Notes under the pieces: generated by a model
Databases searched by the model: none
Told to the model about the DNA's origin: nothing
Seen by the model: the letters and a program-made list of their open reading frames with translations, nothing else
Shown here: piece after piece, positions 1 to 7,463 of the stretch
Layout of the letters: each line of letters begins with the position of its first letter
How positions within the stretch are numbered: position 1 is the stretch's first letter
Source: an uncultured Lachnospiraceae bacterium
GTDB taxonomy: Bacteria; Bacillota; Clostridia; Lachnospirales; Lachnospiraceae
Length of the DNA: 13,696 bases
Assembly: GCA_947175845.1 (NCBI GenBank)
Contig: CAMWOK010000050.1
Coordinates: 1 to 13,696, forward strand
Direction of reading: 5' to 3'
Program-made: the position numbers and the translations under genes

Positions 1-13
1 ACTGGCTAGACTG

Positions 14-57
14 TATCCGAATATAGTTTAAAAACTATCCGGATAGAGTACTAGTAC
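14..57. promoter_or_regulatory. cluster of palindromes upstream of the TerD operon promoter, possible operator
   Basis: Three overlapping dyads are visible. An imperfect inverted repeat spans 14-45: TATCCG at 14-19 pairs with CGGATA at 40-45, and ATAGTTT at 23-29 pairs with AAACTAT at 32-38. CTATCCGGATAG at 35-46 is a perfect 12-base palindrome. GTACTAGTAC at 48-57 is a perfect 10-base palindrome. TATCCG also occurs as a direct repeat at 14 and 36, 22 bases apart, about two helical turns. The dyads lie roughly 50-95 bases before the predicted transcription start, where an activator could bind. No T-run follows, so a simple terminator for an upstream gene is less likely but not excluded. The regulator is unknown. 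Confidence 0.4.
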
Positions 58-72
58 AGCGGCATAAATGTA

Positions 73-101
73 TTGCAGATCCGCGCAGGAACTGGTAGAA
101 T
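73..101 (+). promoter_or_regulatory. sigma-A-type extended -10 promoter of the TerD/SPFH operon
   Basis: TTGCAG at 73-78 serves as -35, followed by a 17-base spacer and TAGAAT at 96-101 as -10. TGG stands directly before the -10 and makes it an extended -10 element. The predicted transcription start is near 108, giving a leader of about 53 bases before the ATG at 161. It is the only good match upstream of the first gene. Confidence 0.6.
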
Positions 102-160
102 CATTGTAGATAAAAAACAGCGTAGGCATCTATCAAATCAATCGAAAGGAGCGCAAATCA

Positions 161-1339
161 ATGGCACTGAGTTTACAAAAAGGTCAGAAGGTTGACCTGA
201 CAAAAGGAAACCCCGGTCTGAGCAAACTGCTGATTGGGCTGGGCTGGGACACGAACAAGTACAGCGGAGGGACAGATTTTGACCTCGACGCGGCAGTGTT
301 TCTGCTGAAAGCGGACGGCAGGGTGAGTTCCAATGCAGATTTTGTGTATTATGGAAATTTAAGACATCCCTCCAAATGCGTGGAACATATGGGGGATAAT
401 CTGACCGGCGGATGCGACGGCGACGATGAGCAGATTTACGCGGATCTGACACAGGTTCCTTCGAATATCGAGAGAATCGCTGTCACGGTGACAATCTACG
501 ACGCCGACAGGCGAAGCCAGAATTTCGGACAGGTGAGCAATGCGTACATCCACATTGTCGACACGGCGGCAAACAGGGAATTGCTTCGCTACGACCTCTG
601 TGAAGACTTCTCGACAGAGGTTTCGCTCGTCGTCGGCGAGTTGTACCGCTACAAGGGCGAGTGGAAATTCAATGCCGTCGGAAGCGGATTTGCCGGCGGT
701 CTGAAAACTCTGTGTGAAACGTACGGTGTCGACATGGAGATTAAAGATCCCGATCGCGGCGCTGTGATACTTCAAAAGGGACAGAAAGTAAACCTCTCCA
801 AAGGAAACGGGGAGATCCTGATCAACCTGAACTGGAGCCAGCCGGAAAAACGCGGGTTTTTCAGAGCGTCAAAAGGCATCGATCTCGATCTTGGGTGTCT
901 GTTCGAACTTCAGGATGGAAGAAAAGGCTGCGTGCAGGCGCTGGGCAACACCTTTGGAAACCTGAACTACCCGCCCTACATCGCGCTGGACGGAGACGAC
1001 CGGACCGGGCTGTCACAGGACGGGGAGAACATGCGCGTCAACAGTTCCATGATTCCGCAGATTCGCAGGATACTCATATACACCTTTATCTACGAAGGGG
1101 CGGCAAACTGGCGGGAGGCGCAGGGGATTGTGACTGTGAAATGCCCGGGAAGCCGGGATGTCATTGTCAAGATGGATGAGTACGGTTCCAACCTGCCGAT
1201 GTGCGGAATCGCACTTTTGGAAAACAGGGATGGAAAATCGCTTACGATGGAAAAGGTCGTTCAATTCTTCAGGGGACACAGGGATTTGGATCAGGCGTTT
1301 CACTGGGGGCTGCGCTGGACAGCCGGATCGAAGGACTGA
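161..1339 (+). CDS. tandem TerD-domain stress-response protein (two TerD domains)
   Basis: This 392-residue protein holds two TerD domains, of the family named after the tellurite-resistance protein TerD, a calcium-binding fold linked to chemical, oxidative and phage stress. Domain 1 covers about residues 1-190 and domain 2 about 200-390. Both begin with a near-identical strand, LQKGQKVDLTKG at 5-16 and LQKGQKVNLSKG at 204-215, so the gene arose by duplication or fusion. The acidic calcium-site signature is kept in both: D39-F-D41-L-D43 with D86-G-D88-D89-E90 in the first, D241-L-D243 with D277-G-D279-D280 in the second. Most TerD proteins are single-domain, near 190 residues. There is no signal peptide or membrane segment, so it is cytoplasmic. 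The start is set by AAAGGAG at 145-151, nine bases before the ATG. It heads an operon with SPFH, zinc-ribbon and TPM genes, 42 bases before the next start, which suggests it senses or relays a signal to a membrane complex. The precise role is inferred. Confidence 0.93.
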   Translation: MALSLQKGQKVDLTKGNPGLSKLLIGLGWDTNKYSGGTDFDLDAAVFLLKADGRVSSNADFVYYGNLRHPSKCVEHMGDNLTGGCDGDDEQIYADLTQVPSNIERIAVTVTIYDADRRSQNFGQVSNAYIHIVDTAANRELLRYDLCEDFSTEVSLVVGELYRYKGEWKFNAVGSGFAGGLKTLCETYGVDMEIKDPDRGAVILQKGQKVNLSKGNGEILINLNWSQPEKRGFFRASKGIDLDLGCLFELQDGRKGCVQALGNTFGNLNYPPYIALDGDDRTGLSQDGENMRVNSSMIPQIRRILIYTFIYEGAANWREAQGIVTVKCPGSRDVIVKMDEYGSNLPMCGIALLENRDGKSLTMEKVVQFFRGHRDLDQAFHWGLRWTAGSKD

Positions 1340-1381
1340 CAGCCTGTACTTTGAATAACAGATTCAGAAGGGAGTTTTATT

Positions 1382-2683
1382 ATGGGACTTATCAAGGCGG
1401 CATTGGGGGCAGCCGGCGGAACGCTTGCCGATCAGTGGAAAGAATTCTTTTATTGCGACGCACTCGACAGGGATGTGCTGGTGGTGAAGGGGCAGAAGCG
1501 CGTTGACGGGCGCTCGTCCAACACCAAGGGCAGCGATAACATCATCTCCAACGGTTCCGGCATCGCCGTGGCGGACGGTCAGTGCATGATGATTGTGGAG
1601 CAGGGGAAGGTTGTGGAGGTCTGCGCGGAGCCTGGCCAGTTTACATACGATTCCTCGACGGAGCCGAGCATTTTTGTGGGCGGCCTCGGGAAAGGCATCA
1701 AGGAGACATTCCGCACGATCGGGAAGCGTTTTGCTTACGGTGGCGACACCGGGAAAGATCAGCGTGTGTACTATTTCAACATCAAGGAGATTATGGACAA
1801 CAAGTTCGGCACGCCCAATCCCATCCCGTTCCGCGTGGTGGATTCCAAGCTCGGTCTTGACGTGGATGTCTCTGTCCGCTGCTCGGGCGTGTACTCTTAC
1901 AAGATAGCGGATCCGCTTCTGTTCTACACGCAGGTCTGCGGCAATGTGGAGCGGACGTACACCAGATCAGCGATCGAGATCCAGCTCAAGACTGAGTTTA
2001 TCAGCGCCCTGCAGCCCGCGTTTGGCAGGCTGTCGGATTTGGAGCTGCGCCCGAATCAGATCGTCTCCCACAACACGGATCTCGAGGATGCCATGAACGC
2101 GGCGCTCTCCACAAAGTGGGGCAAGCTGCGCGGACTCAGGGTGGTGAGTATCGCGCTGGGATCTGTCACGCTGCCGCCGGAGGATGCGGAGATGATCAAG
2201 CAGCTGCAGCGCACCGCTGTACTGCAGAATCCGGGCATGGCAGGCGCGACGCTGGCAGGCGCGCAGGCGGATGCCATGCGGGCGGCAGCCTCCAACACTG
2301 CGGGCGCGATGAACGGATTTCTGGGTATGGGCATGGCGATGAACGCCGGCGGCGCCAGTGTGCAGAACCTCTTTGCCATGGGGCAGCAGCAACCGCAGCA
2401 GGCGGCACCGGCGGCGGAAGGCTGGAAATGTGCCTGCGGCGCGGTCTCAACCGGAAAGTTCTGCCCGGAGTGCGGTGCGCCAAAGCCTGCGGACAGCGGC
2501 TGGACCTGCGCGTGCGGCGCTGTGAACAAGGGCAGATTCTGCCAGAACTGCGGCGCGAAGAAGCCGGAGGGCACGCCGCTTTACCGCTGCGACAAGTGCG
2601 GCTGGGAGCCGGAAGATCCCGCGCATCCGCCCAAATTCTGCCCGGAGTGCGGGGATGTGTTTGACGAGAAGGACAGGAGATGA
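1382..2683 (+). CDS. SPFH/band-7 domain protein with three C-terminal zinc ribbons (YdjI-like)
   Basis: Residues 1 to about 285 form an SPFH domain of the 'virion core protein'-like subgroup that contains Bacillus subtilis YdjI. The start MGLIKAALGAAGGTLADQW is typical of that subgroup and amphipathic rather than a true membrane span. Residues 290-345 are a flexible linker rich in Ala, Gly, Met and Gln. Three zinc ribbons follow: C350/C352-C361/C364, C376/C378-C387/C390 and C403/C406-C420/C423. The first two share the pattern CACGAV..G.FC..CGA and look like a tandem duplication; the third is rubredoxin-like. In B. subtilis, YdjI is brought to the membrane by YdjG and YdjH and links PspA to the membrane; homologues of YdjG and YdjH follow here. 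AAGGGAG at 1368-1374 precedes the ATG, and only six bases separate its stop from the next start, indicating translational coupling. It is likely a membrane-associated scaffold; its partner here is probably the TerD protein, which is inference. Confidence 0.9.
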   Translation: MGLIKAALGAAGGTLADQWKEFFYCDALDRDVLVVKGQKRVDGRSSNTKGSDNIISNGSGIAVADGQCMMIVEQGKVVEVCAEPGQFTYDSSTEPSIFVGGLGKGIKETFRTIGKRFAYGGDTGKDQRVYYFNIKEIMDNKFGTPNPIPFRVVDSKLGLDVDVSVRCSGVYSYKIADPLLFYTQVCGNVERTYTRSAIEIQLKTEFISALQPAFGRLSDLELRPNQIVSHNTDLEDAMNAALSTKWGKLRGLRVVSIALGSVTLPPEDAEMIKQLQRTAVLQNPGMAGATLAGAQADAMRAAASNTAGAMNGFLGMGMAMNAGGASVQNLFAMGQQQPQQAAPAAEGWKCACGAVSTGKFCPECGAPKPADSGWTCACGAVNKGRFCQNCGAKKPEGTPLYRCDKCGWEPEDPAHPPKFCPECGDVFDEKDRR

Positions 2684-2689
2684 CGGGGG

Positions 2690-3781
2690 ATGGGCAGCGA
2701 GCGTTTACAGGAGTACAAATGCCCGTGCTGCGGCGGCGCGATCGCTTTTGACAGCACGATACAGAAAATGAAATGTCCCTACTGTGACACGGAGTTTGAG
2801 ATGGATACGCTGGTGGACTATGACCGCGAACTGCGTTCCGATCAGCCCGATCAGATGGAGTGGGAGGTCCGGGCAGGTTCCGCGTGGCACAATGGCGAGG
2901 CCGACCTGCTCCGCTCCTATCTGTGCAAATCCTGCGGCGGTGAGATTGTCGGGGATGAGACGATGGCGGCGACGGCGTGTCCCTACTGCGGCAATCCTGT
3001 GGTGGTGATGGGGCAGTTCTCCGGCGCGCTCAGGCCGGATTACGTCATTCCGTTCAGACTCGACAAAAATGCGGCGACACAAGCTCTCAAGAGACATTAT
3101 AAGAAGCGGCCGTTTCTGCCGAAAGTGTTTCAGGATCAGAACCATATTGATGAGGTGAAGGGCGTGTACGTGCCGTTCTGGCTCTTTGACGCGCAGGCGG
3201 AGGCAAATATGCGCTACAGGGCGACGCGCGTGCGCAGCTGGAGCGACAGCACATATCACTATACACAGACCAGCCACTACGCGGTGATGCGGGGCGGGAG
3301 CATCCGCTTTGAGCGCGTCCCGGTGGATGGGTCCTCCAAGATGCCGGACGATCTGATGGAGTCCATCGAGCCATTTGACTTTTCGGGGGCGGTGGATTTT
3401 CAGACGGCTTATCTTGCGGGATATTTGGCAGACAAGTACGATGTGGATGCAAAACAGAGCATCGAACGCGCGAATGAGCGCATCAAAAAAAGTGCGCAGG
3501 ACAGCTTTGCCAGGACCGTTCAGGGTTACAGCACTGCGGTGCCGGAGTCTGTGCATGTCCGCCTGCAGAACGCCAGGGCGAAGTATGCCCTGTACCCGGT
3601 TTGGCTTCTGAACACGACGTGGAACGGCACAAAATATACCTTTGCCATGAACGGGCAGACCGGAAAGATGGTCGGCGATCTGCCGCTGGATAAGGGGGCA
3701 GTCACAAGATGGCTGTTTGGGCTGTGGGCGGCTGCAAGTGCTGTGGCTTTTGGCGTCAGTTATCTGATGTGGCTGTTGTAG
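2690..3781 (+). CDS. zinc-ribbon protein with C-terminal membrane anchor (YdjG-like)
   Basis: This 363-residue protein opens with two TFIIB-type zinc ribbons, C11/C14-C29/C32 and C79/C82-C97/C100. A long soluble domain of about 230 residues follows, with a conserved-looking VYVPFWLFDAQ segment. A single hydrophobic segment at about residues 338-362 ends the protein and probably anchors it in the cytoplasmic membrane with the bulk in the cytoplasm. This layout matches Bacillus subtilis YdjG, which with YdjH recruits the SPFH protein YdjI. The start lies six bases after the SPFH stop, with a purine-rich stretch (AGGAGATGACGGGGG) overlapping that stop as the likely ribosome binding site. The stop overlaps the ribosome binding site of the TPM gene. 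No enzymatic motif was recognised; a scaffold or adaptor role is inferred from the family. Confidence 0.85.
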   Translation: MGSERLQEYKCPCCGGAIAFDSTIQKMKCPYCDTEFEMDTLVDYDRELRSDQPDQMEWEVRAGSAWHNGEADLLRSYLCKSCGGEIVGDETMAATACPYCGNPVVVMGQFSGALRPDYVIPFRLDKNAATQALKRHYKKRPFLPKVFQDQNHIDEVKGVYVPFWLFDAQAEANMRYRATRVRSWSDSTYHYTQTSHYAVMRGGSIRFERVPVDGSSKMPDDLMESIEPFDFSGAVDFQTAYLAGYLADKYDVDAKQSIERANERIKKSAQDSFARTVQGYSTAVPESVHVRLQNARAKYALYPVWLLNTTWNGTKYTFAMNGQTGKMVGDLPLDKGAVTRWLFGLWAAASAVAFGVSYLMWLL

Positions 3782-3793
3782 GAGGTGCGCATC

Positions 3794-4600
3794 ATGGGAA
3801 AAAGAAGGAAAGCATTTTGGCTGATACTGGTATGGTGCCTCTTTCTGGGCAGGACGGTCCTTGCACAGGAGCCGCACGGCGCAAGGCTTGTGGATATGGC
3901 GGATATCCTGGAAGATGCGGATGAGCGCATGCTTTTGCAGATGCTGGACGAGATCAGTATGCGCCATCAGCTTGACATTGTGATTGTCACCGCAGGCACG
4001 CTGGACAAAAAGACGCCGATGGAGTACGCGGATGATTTTTATGATACGCATGATTACGGCTTTGGCGCAGAGAAGGACGGGGTGCTCCTGCTTGTGAGTA
4101 TGGAGGACAGGGACTGGTGGATCTCCACGACCGGCTATGGGGTTACTGCATTTACAGATGCAGGGCTGGGGTATATCTCAGGGCAGTTTTTGCCGATGAT
4201 GGGTGAGGGGGACTACGCGGGGGCTTTTGCCCGCTTTGCAGAGCTGTGCGACGCGTTTGTCACGCAGGCCAGAACCGGCGCGCCCTATGATGTGGGCGCG
4301 CTTCCCAAATCCCCCTTTCGCGTCGGATATCATGTGTGTGCGGCGCTGCTTTTTGGCTTTATTTTTGCCGCCATAACCACGGCGGTCATGGCGGCAGGGA
4401 TGCGCACGGTGCGGCCGCAGCCGTCCGCGCAGGCGTATGTGAAAGATGGAAGTATGCGCGTGACCGACTCGAGGGACCTGTTTCTGTACGCGCACACGGA
4501 CCGCACAAAACGGCAGACGGACAGCGGCTCTGGGGGCGGTTCTAAGACACACACCGCATCCTCCGGCAGCTCCCACGGAGGCAGGGGCGGAAAGTTTTGA
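3794..4600 (+). CDS. TPM-domain membrane-anchored extracellular protein (YdjH-like)
   Basis: The 268-residue product has a signal peptide (basic KRRK at 3-6, hydrophobic core 8-18, likely cleavage after A24 in VLA-QE). A TPM domain (YgcG family) covers about residues 28-155, with the typical segments VDMADIL, LDIVIVTA, DGVLLLVSMEDRDWWISTTGYG and ISGQFLPMM. A membrane span lies at about 180-201. The C-terminal tail of about 65 residues is rich in Ser and Gly and ends SSHGGRGGKF, a common TPM-protein ending. The TPM domain should therefore face outside and the tail inside. An in-frame GTG at 3785 would add three residues, but AGGAGG at 3780-3785 overlaps it and stands eight bases before the ATG at 3794, so the ATG was chosen. 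It corresponds to B. subtilis YdjH, partner of the YdjG-like protein encoded just before it. It closes the stress operon. Confidence 0.87.
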   Translation: MGKRRKAFWLILVWCLFLGRTVLAQEPHGARLVDMADILEDADERMLLQMLDEISMRHQLDIVIVTAGTLDKKTPMEYADDFYDTHDYGFGAEKDGVLLLVSMEDRDWWISTTGYGVTAFTDAGLGYISGQFLPMMGEGDYAGAFARFAELCDAFVTQARTGAPYDVGALPKSPFRVGYHVCAALLFGFIFAAITTAVMAAGMRTVRPQPSAQAYVKDGSMRVTDSRDLFLYAHTDRTKRQTDSGSGGGSKTHTASSGSSHGGRGGKF

Positions 4601-4618
4601 CAGTTCCCAAGGAATTAT

Positions 4619-4647
4619 TTTACAAAATCACAGGATTATGGTACAGT
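4619..4647 (+). promoter_or_regulatory. sigma-A-type extended -10 promoter of metG
   Basis: TTTACA at 4619-4624, a 17-base spacer and TACAGT at 4642-4647, preceded directly by TGG (extended -10). The expected start near 4654 gives a metG leader of about 75 bases that opens almost at once into the hairpin at 4661-4700. The separate promoter argues that metG is not simply read through from the stress operon. Confidence 0.55.
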
Positions 4648-4660
4648 GATTAAGAGTTAT

Positions 4661-4708
4661 ATCCTCTCGGAAGAAAGCCGCAAGGAAACTTCGAGAGGAT
4701 TTATTTTA
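4661..4708 (+). terminator. hairpin plus T-rich tail: stress-operon terminator and/or metG leader attenuator
   Basis: ATCCTCTCG at 4661-4669 pairs perfectly with CGAGAGGAT at 4692-4700, extendable by a G-U and an A-U pair. Inside, CC-GCAA-GG at 4678-4685 forms a short helix capped by a GNRA tetraloop, set off by purine-rich internal-loop strands. TTTATTTT follows the outer stem. The element lies 60 bases after the TPM stop, but also inside the predicted metG transcript, about 7 bases after its start. It could end the upstream operon, attenuate metG, or both. No T-box signature (the AGGGTGGNACCGCG class) is present. Confidence 0.5.
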
Positions 4709-4728
4709 GAGGAAGGGGATGGCAGTGA

Positions 4729-6699
4729 ATGCAGAATAAAGGAAAATATTATATCACGACAGCGATTGCATACACGTCCGGCAAGCCGCACATCGGGAAC
4801 AATTATGAGATTGTGCTGGCGGACAGCATCGCGCGCTACAAGAGAAAGGACGGCTATGACGTCTTTTTCCAGACAGGTACAGACGAGCACGGGCAGAAGA
4901 TTGAGCTTCGGGCGCAGGAGGCAGGCGTGACGCCCAAGGAGTTTGTGGACAATGTGGCAGACACAATCCGCGGGCTCTGCGACCTGCTCAACATCGCGTA
5001 CGACAAATTTATCCGCACCACGGACGTGTTTCATGAGAGGCAGGTGCAGAAGATTTTCAGGCGCTTATATGACCAGGGCGATATCTACAAGGGTGCGTAC
5101 GAGGGCATGTACTGTACGCCGTGCGAGTCCTTCTGGACAGAGTCCCAGCTCAAGGAGGGCAAGTGCCCGGACTGCGGGCGCGAGGTAAAGCCCGCCAGGG
5201 AGGAGGCATATTTTTTCAGGATGAGCAAGTATGCCGACAGGCTCATTGACCATATCAACAGGCATCCGCAGTTCATCCGGCCCGTGTCGCGCAAAAATGA
5301 GATGATGAATAATTTCCTGCTTCCCGGGCTGCAGGATCTGTGCGTGTCGCGCACTTCCTTCAAGTGGGGAATCCCGGTGGATTTCGATGACAGGCATGTC
5401 GTTTACGTGTGGCTTGACGCGCTCACAAACTATATCACGGGCATCGGTTACGACGCGGACGGCGACAGTACAGAGCAGTACAAAAAGCTCTGGCCGGCCG
5501 ATCTGCATCTGATTGGAAAGGATATTATCCGATTCCACACGATATACTGGCCGATTTTTCTGATGGCGCTCGGCGAGGAGCTTCCGCACCAGGTGTTTGG
5601 CCATCCGTGGCTGCTGCAGAACAATGACAAGATGAGCAAGTCAAAGGGCAACATCATGTACGCGGACGACCTCGTTGAAGTTTTCGGCGTGGATGCGGTG
5701 CGCTACTTCGTGCTGCATGAGATGCCGTTTGAAAACGACGGTTCCATCACATGGGATCTGATGGTGGAAAGACTCAACTCCGACCTTGCGAACACGCTTG
5801 GAAACCTCGTGAACCGAACAATTTCCATGAGCAACAAATACTTTGGCGGCACGGTGGAGGACAAGGGCGCGCAGGAGGCGGTCGACGCGGATTTGAAGGC
5901 AGTCGCTGTGGGAACGTACGACAAGGTTGCGGCGAAGATGGAAGAGATTCGCGTCGCGGATGCCCTGACAGAGATCTTTAACCTGTTCAAGCGCTGCAAC
6001 AAGTATATCGACGAGACGGAGCCGTGGGCGCTCGCAAAGGACGAGGCAAAGAAGGACAGGCTTGCGACAGTCCTCTACAATCTGGTGGAGGGCATCTCGA
6101 TCGGCGCAGCCCTGCTCGAGCCGTTTATGCCGGAGACTGCGCAGCGCATCATGAGCCAGCTGGGCAGCGAAGTGCGCGATTTTGACTCCACAAAAACATT
6201 CGGCGGATACGCATCGGGCACAAAGGTTACACAGACACCAGAGATCCTCTTTGCGCGCCTCGACCCGAAGGAGATAGACGAGAAGGCGGAAGCGCTGGCG
6301 GAGCGCCAGAAGGCGGAGTCCGGCGGTGCACAGGCACAGGAAGATGAGACAGTGATTGACATCGAGCCGAAGGCGGAGATAACTTACGAGGATTTTGCGA
6401 AAATGCAGTTTCAGGTGGGGGAGATCCTCTCCTGCGAGGCGGTGCCAAAGTCCAAGAAGCTCCTGTGCAGCCAGGTGAAAATCGGATCGCAGGTCAAGCA
6501 GATTGTATCGGGTATCAAGACATTTTACACGCCGGAGGAGATGGTCGGCAAGAAAGTGATGGTGCTCGTCAACCTCAAGCCGGCGAAACTTGCGGGCGTG
6601 CTGTCGGAGGGGATGATTCTCTGCGCGGAGGACGCGGACGGGAATCTGGCGGTGGTCACGCCCGAGAAACAGATGCCGGCAGGGGCGCAGATTATGTAA
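4729..6699 (+). CDS. metG: methionyl-tRNA synthetase
   Basis: This class I aminoacyl-tRNA synthetase charges tRNA-Met with methionine using ATP. The 656 residues are usual for the form with a C-terminal tRNA-binding domain. The HIGH-type signature is H21-I-G-N24 within AYTSGKPHIGN, and the KMSKS loop is at 301-305 followed by KGN. One zinc knuckle, C129/C132 with C146/C149, sits in the connective domain. The anticodon-binding helical domain covers about 365-520. Residues 555-656 form a Trbp111-like OB-fold tRNA-binding domain (FQVGEILSCEAVPKSKKLL, LVNLKPAKLAGVLSEGMIL) after a charged, Ala/Glu-rich linker. The start was chosen for GAGGAAGGGG at 4709-4718 and for alignment of MQNKGKYYITTAIAY with family N-termini. 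It has its own promoter and leader hairpin, and a HAD phosphatase follows 32 bases later. Nothing key is missing. Confidence 0.98.
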   Translation: MQNKGKYYITTAIAYTSGKPHIGNNYEIVLADSIARYKRKDGYDVFFQTGTDEHGQKIELRAQEAGVTPKEFVDNVADTIRGLCDLLNIAYDKFIRTTDVFHERQVQKIFRRLYDQGDIYKGAYEGMYCTPCESFWTESQLKEGKCPDCGREVKPAREEAYFFRMSKYADRLIDHINRHPQFIRPVSRKNEMMNNFLLPGLQDLCVSRTSFKWGIPVDFDDRHVVYVWLDALTNYITGIGYDADGDSTEQYKKLWPADLHLIGKDIIRFHTIYWPIFLMALGEELPHQVFGHPWLLQNNDKMSKSKGNIMYADDLVEVFGVDAVRYFVLHEMPFENDGSITWDLMVERLNSDLANTLGNLVNRTISMSNKYFGGTVEDKGAQEAVDADLKAVAVGTYDKVAAKMEEIRVADALTEIFNLFKRCNKYIDETEPWALAKDEAKKDRLATVLYNLVEGISIGAALLEPFMPETAQRIMSQLGSEVRDFDSTKTFGGYASGTKVTQTPEILFARLDPKEIDEKAEALAERQKAESGGAQAQEDETVIDIEPKAEITYEDFAKMQFQVGEILSCEAVPKSKKLLCSQVKIGSQVKQIVSGIKTFYTPEEMVGKKVMVLVNLKPAKLAGVLSEGMILCAEDADGNLAVVTPEKQMPAGAQIM

Positions 6700-6731
6700 A
6701 TTCTGGACAGTTTTCAGGAACGGGGTATGAT

Positions 6732-7385
6732 ATGACAAACAAAATAGAAGCGATTATATTTGATCTGGACGGAACCATGTGGAATGCACTGGACGGCATT
6801 CACAAGACCTGGAATCAGGTGGTTGCAAACCACAGGGAGTACCGCCAGGAACCAATCTCATTTCAGGAGCTCGAAGGGTGCCTTGGGCTTCCCATGACCG
6901 ACATTGCCGGGAGACTGTTTCCGAAAACGACGGCAGAACAGCAGCAGGTGCTGATGGACGAGTGCTGCGCGGTTGAGAATGCATATCTCTCGGAGCACGG
7001 CGGAATCCTGTATCCGGCGCTTGAGGAGACGCTGATGGGGCTGAAAAAAAGTTATCGGCTCTTCGTGGTGAGCAACTGCCAGCCGGGGTATATCGAGAGC
7101 TTTATCAAGGCGCACAAACTGGAAAAATGCTTTGACGACATCGAGTGCTGGGGCAACAACCTGCTTTCCAAGGGCGAGAACAATAAGCTTATCATGGAGC
7201 GCAACAACGTCACCAGCGCTGTCTATGTCGGTGACACGGCGGGCGACGAGGAGTCCGCGCGCGTCGCCGGGATTCCGTTTATCTATGCAGCGTACGGTTT
7301 TGGAAAGGCGAAAGCGCCGGACTATATCCTGGAGGAGTTTGCGAAGCTTCCCGGGATTATGAGACAGATAGAAAGCGGTGTCTGA
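6732..7385 (+). CDS. HAD-superfamily hydrolase (subfamily IA, phosphoglycolate-phosphatase-like)
   Basis: The 217-residue product has all four HAD motifs: D11-L-D13-G-T (motif I, nucleophile D11), S114-N115 in VVSNC (motif II), K147 in SKGENNK (motif III), and G167-D168-T-A-G-D172 (motif IV, Mg2+ site). A helical cap of about 65 residues between motifs I and II places it in subfamily IA with Gph/PGMB-like enzymes. It should remove phosphate from a small metabolite in the cytoplasm; the substrate cannot be read from the sequence. The frame stays open upstream into metG to 6465, but the true start is the ATG at 6732: AGGAACGGGG lies at 6716-6725 and the DLDGT motif stands near the N-terminus as expected. 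No promoter is visible in the 32-base gap, so it is probably co-transcribed with metG. Confidence 0.9.
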   Translation: MTNKIEAIIFDLDGTMWNALDGIHKTWNQVVANHREYRQEPISFQELEGCLGLPMTDIAGRLFPKTTAEQQQVLMDECCAVENAYLSEHGGILYPALEETLMGLKKSYRLFVVSNCQPGYIESFIKAHKLEKCFDDIECWGNNLLSKGENNKLIMERNNVTSAVYVGDTAGDEESARVAGIPFIYAAYGFGKAKAPDYILEEFAKLPGIMRQIESGV

Positions 7386-7463
7386 ACAGGCACACAAGCT
7401 CTGGTCAGACCGTGTTTTGGAAGGAATCATTTTGAGAGGAATCAACAGGGGAGGAATACACCA

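Noticed and set aside
3785..3793. GTG start for the TPM protein three codons upstream
   Set aside because: The GTG overlaps the AGGAGG ribosome binding site itself; the ATG at 3794 has ideal spacing from it.
2705..4051. Long open frame on the minus strand, 448 codons
   Set aside because: It lies entirely opposite two well-recognised plus-strand genes (zinc-ribbon and TPM). Its product is rich in His, Arg and Cys without any domain pattern, and no ribosome binding site context suggests a real gene.
4601..4728. T-box riboswitch ahead of metG
   Set aside because: The leader is too short and has no T-box consensus or specifier-loop architecture; only a single compound hairpin is visible.
6465..6731. 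Upstream extension of the HAD hydrolase frame inside metG
   Set aside because: It overlaps the tRNA-binding domain of metG, lacks HAD character, and would put the DLDGT motif about 100 residues in. The ATG at 6732 has a good ribosome binding site.
5641..6738. 365-codon open frame on the minus strand opposite metG
   Set aside because: It is a shadow of the GC-rich metG codons, with low-complexity Leu/Arg/His composition and no recognisable domain.
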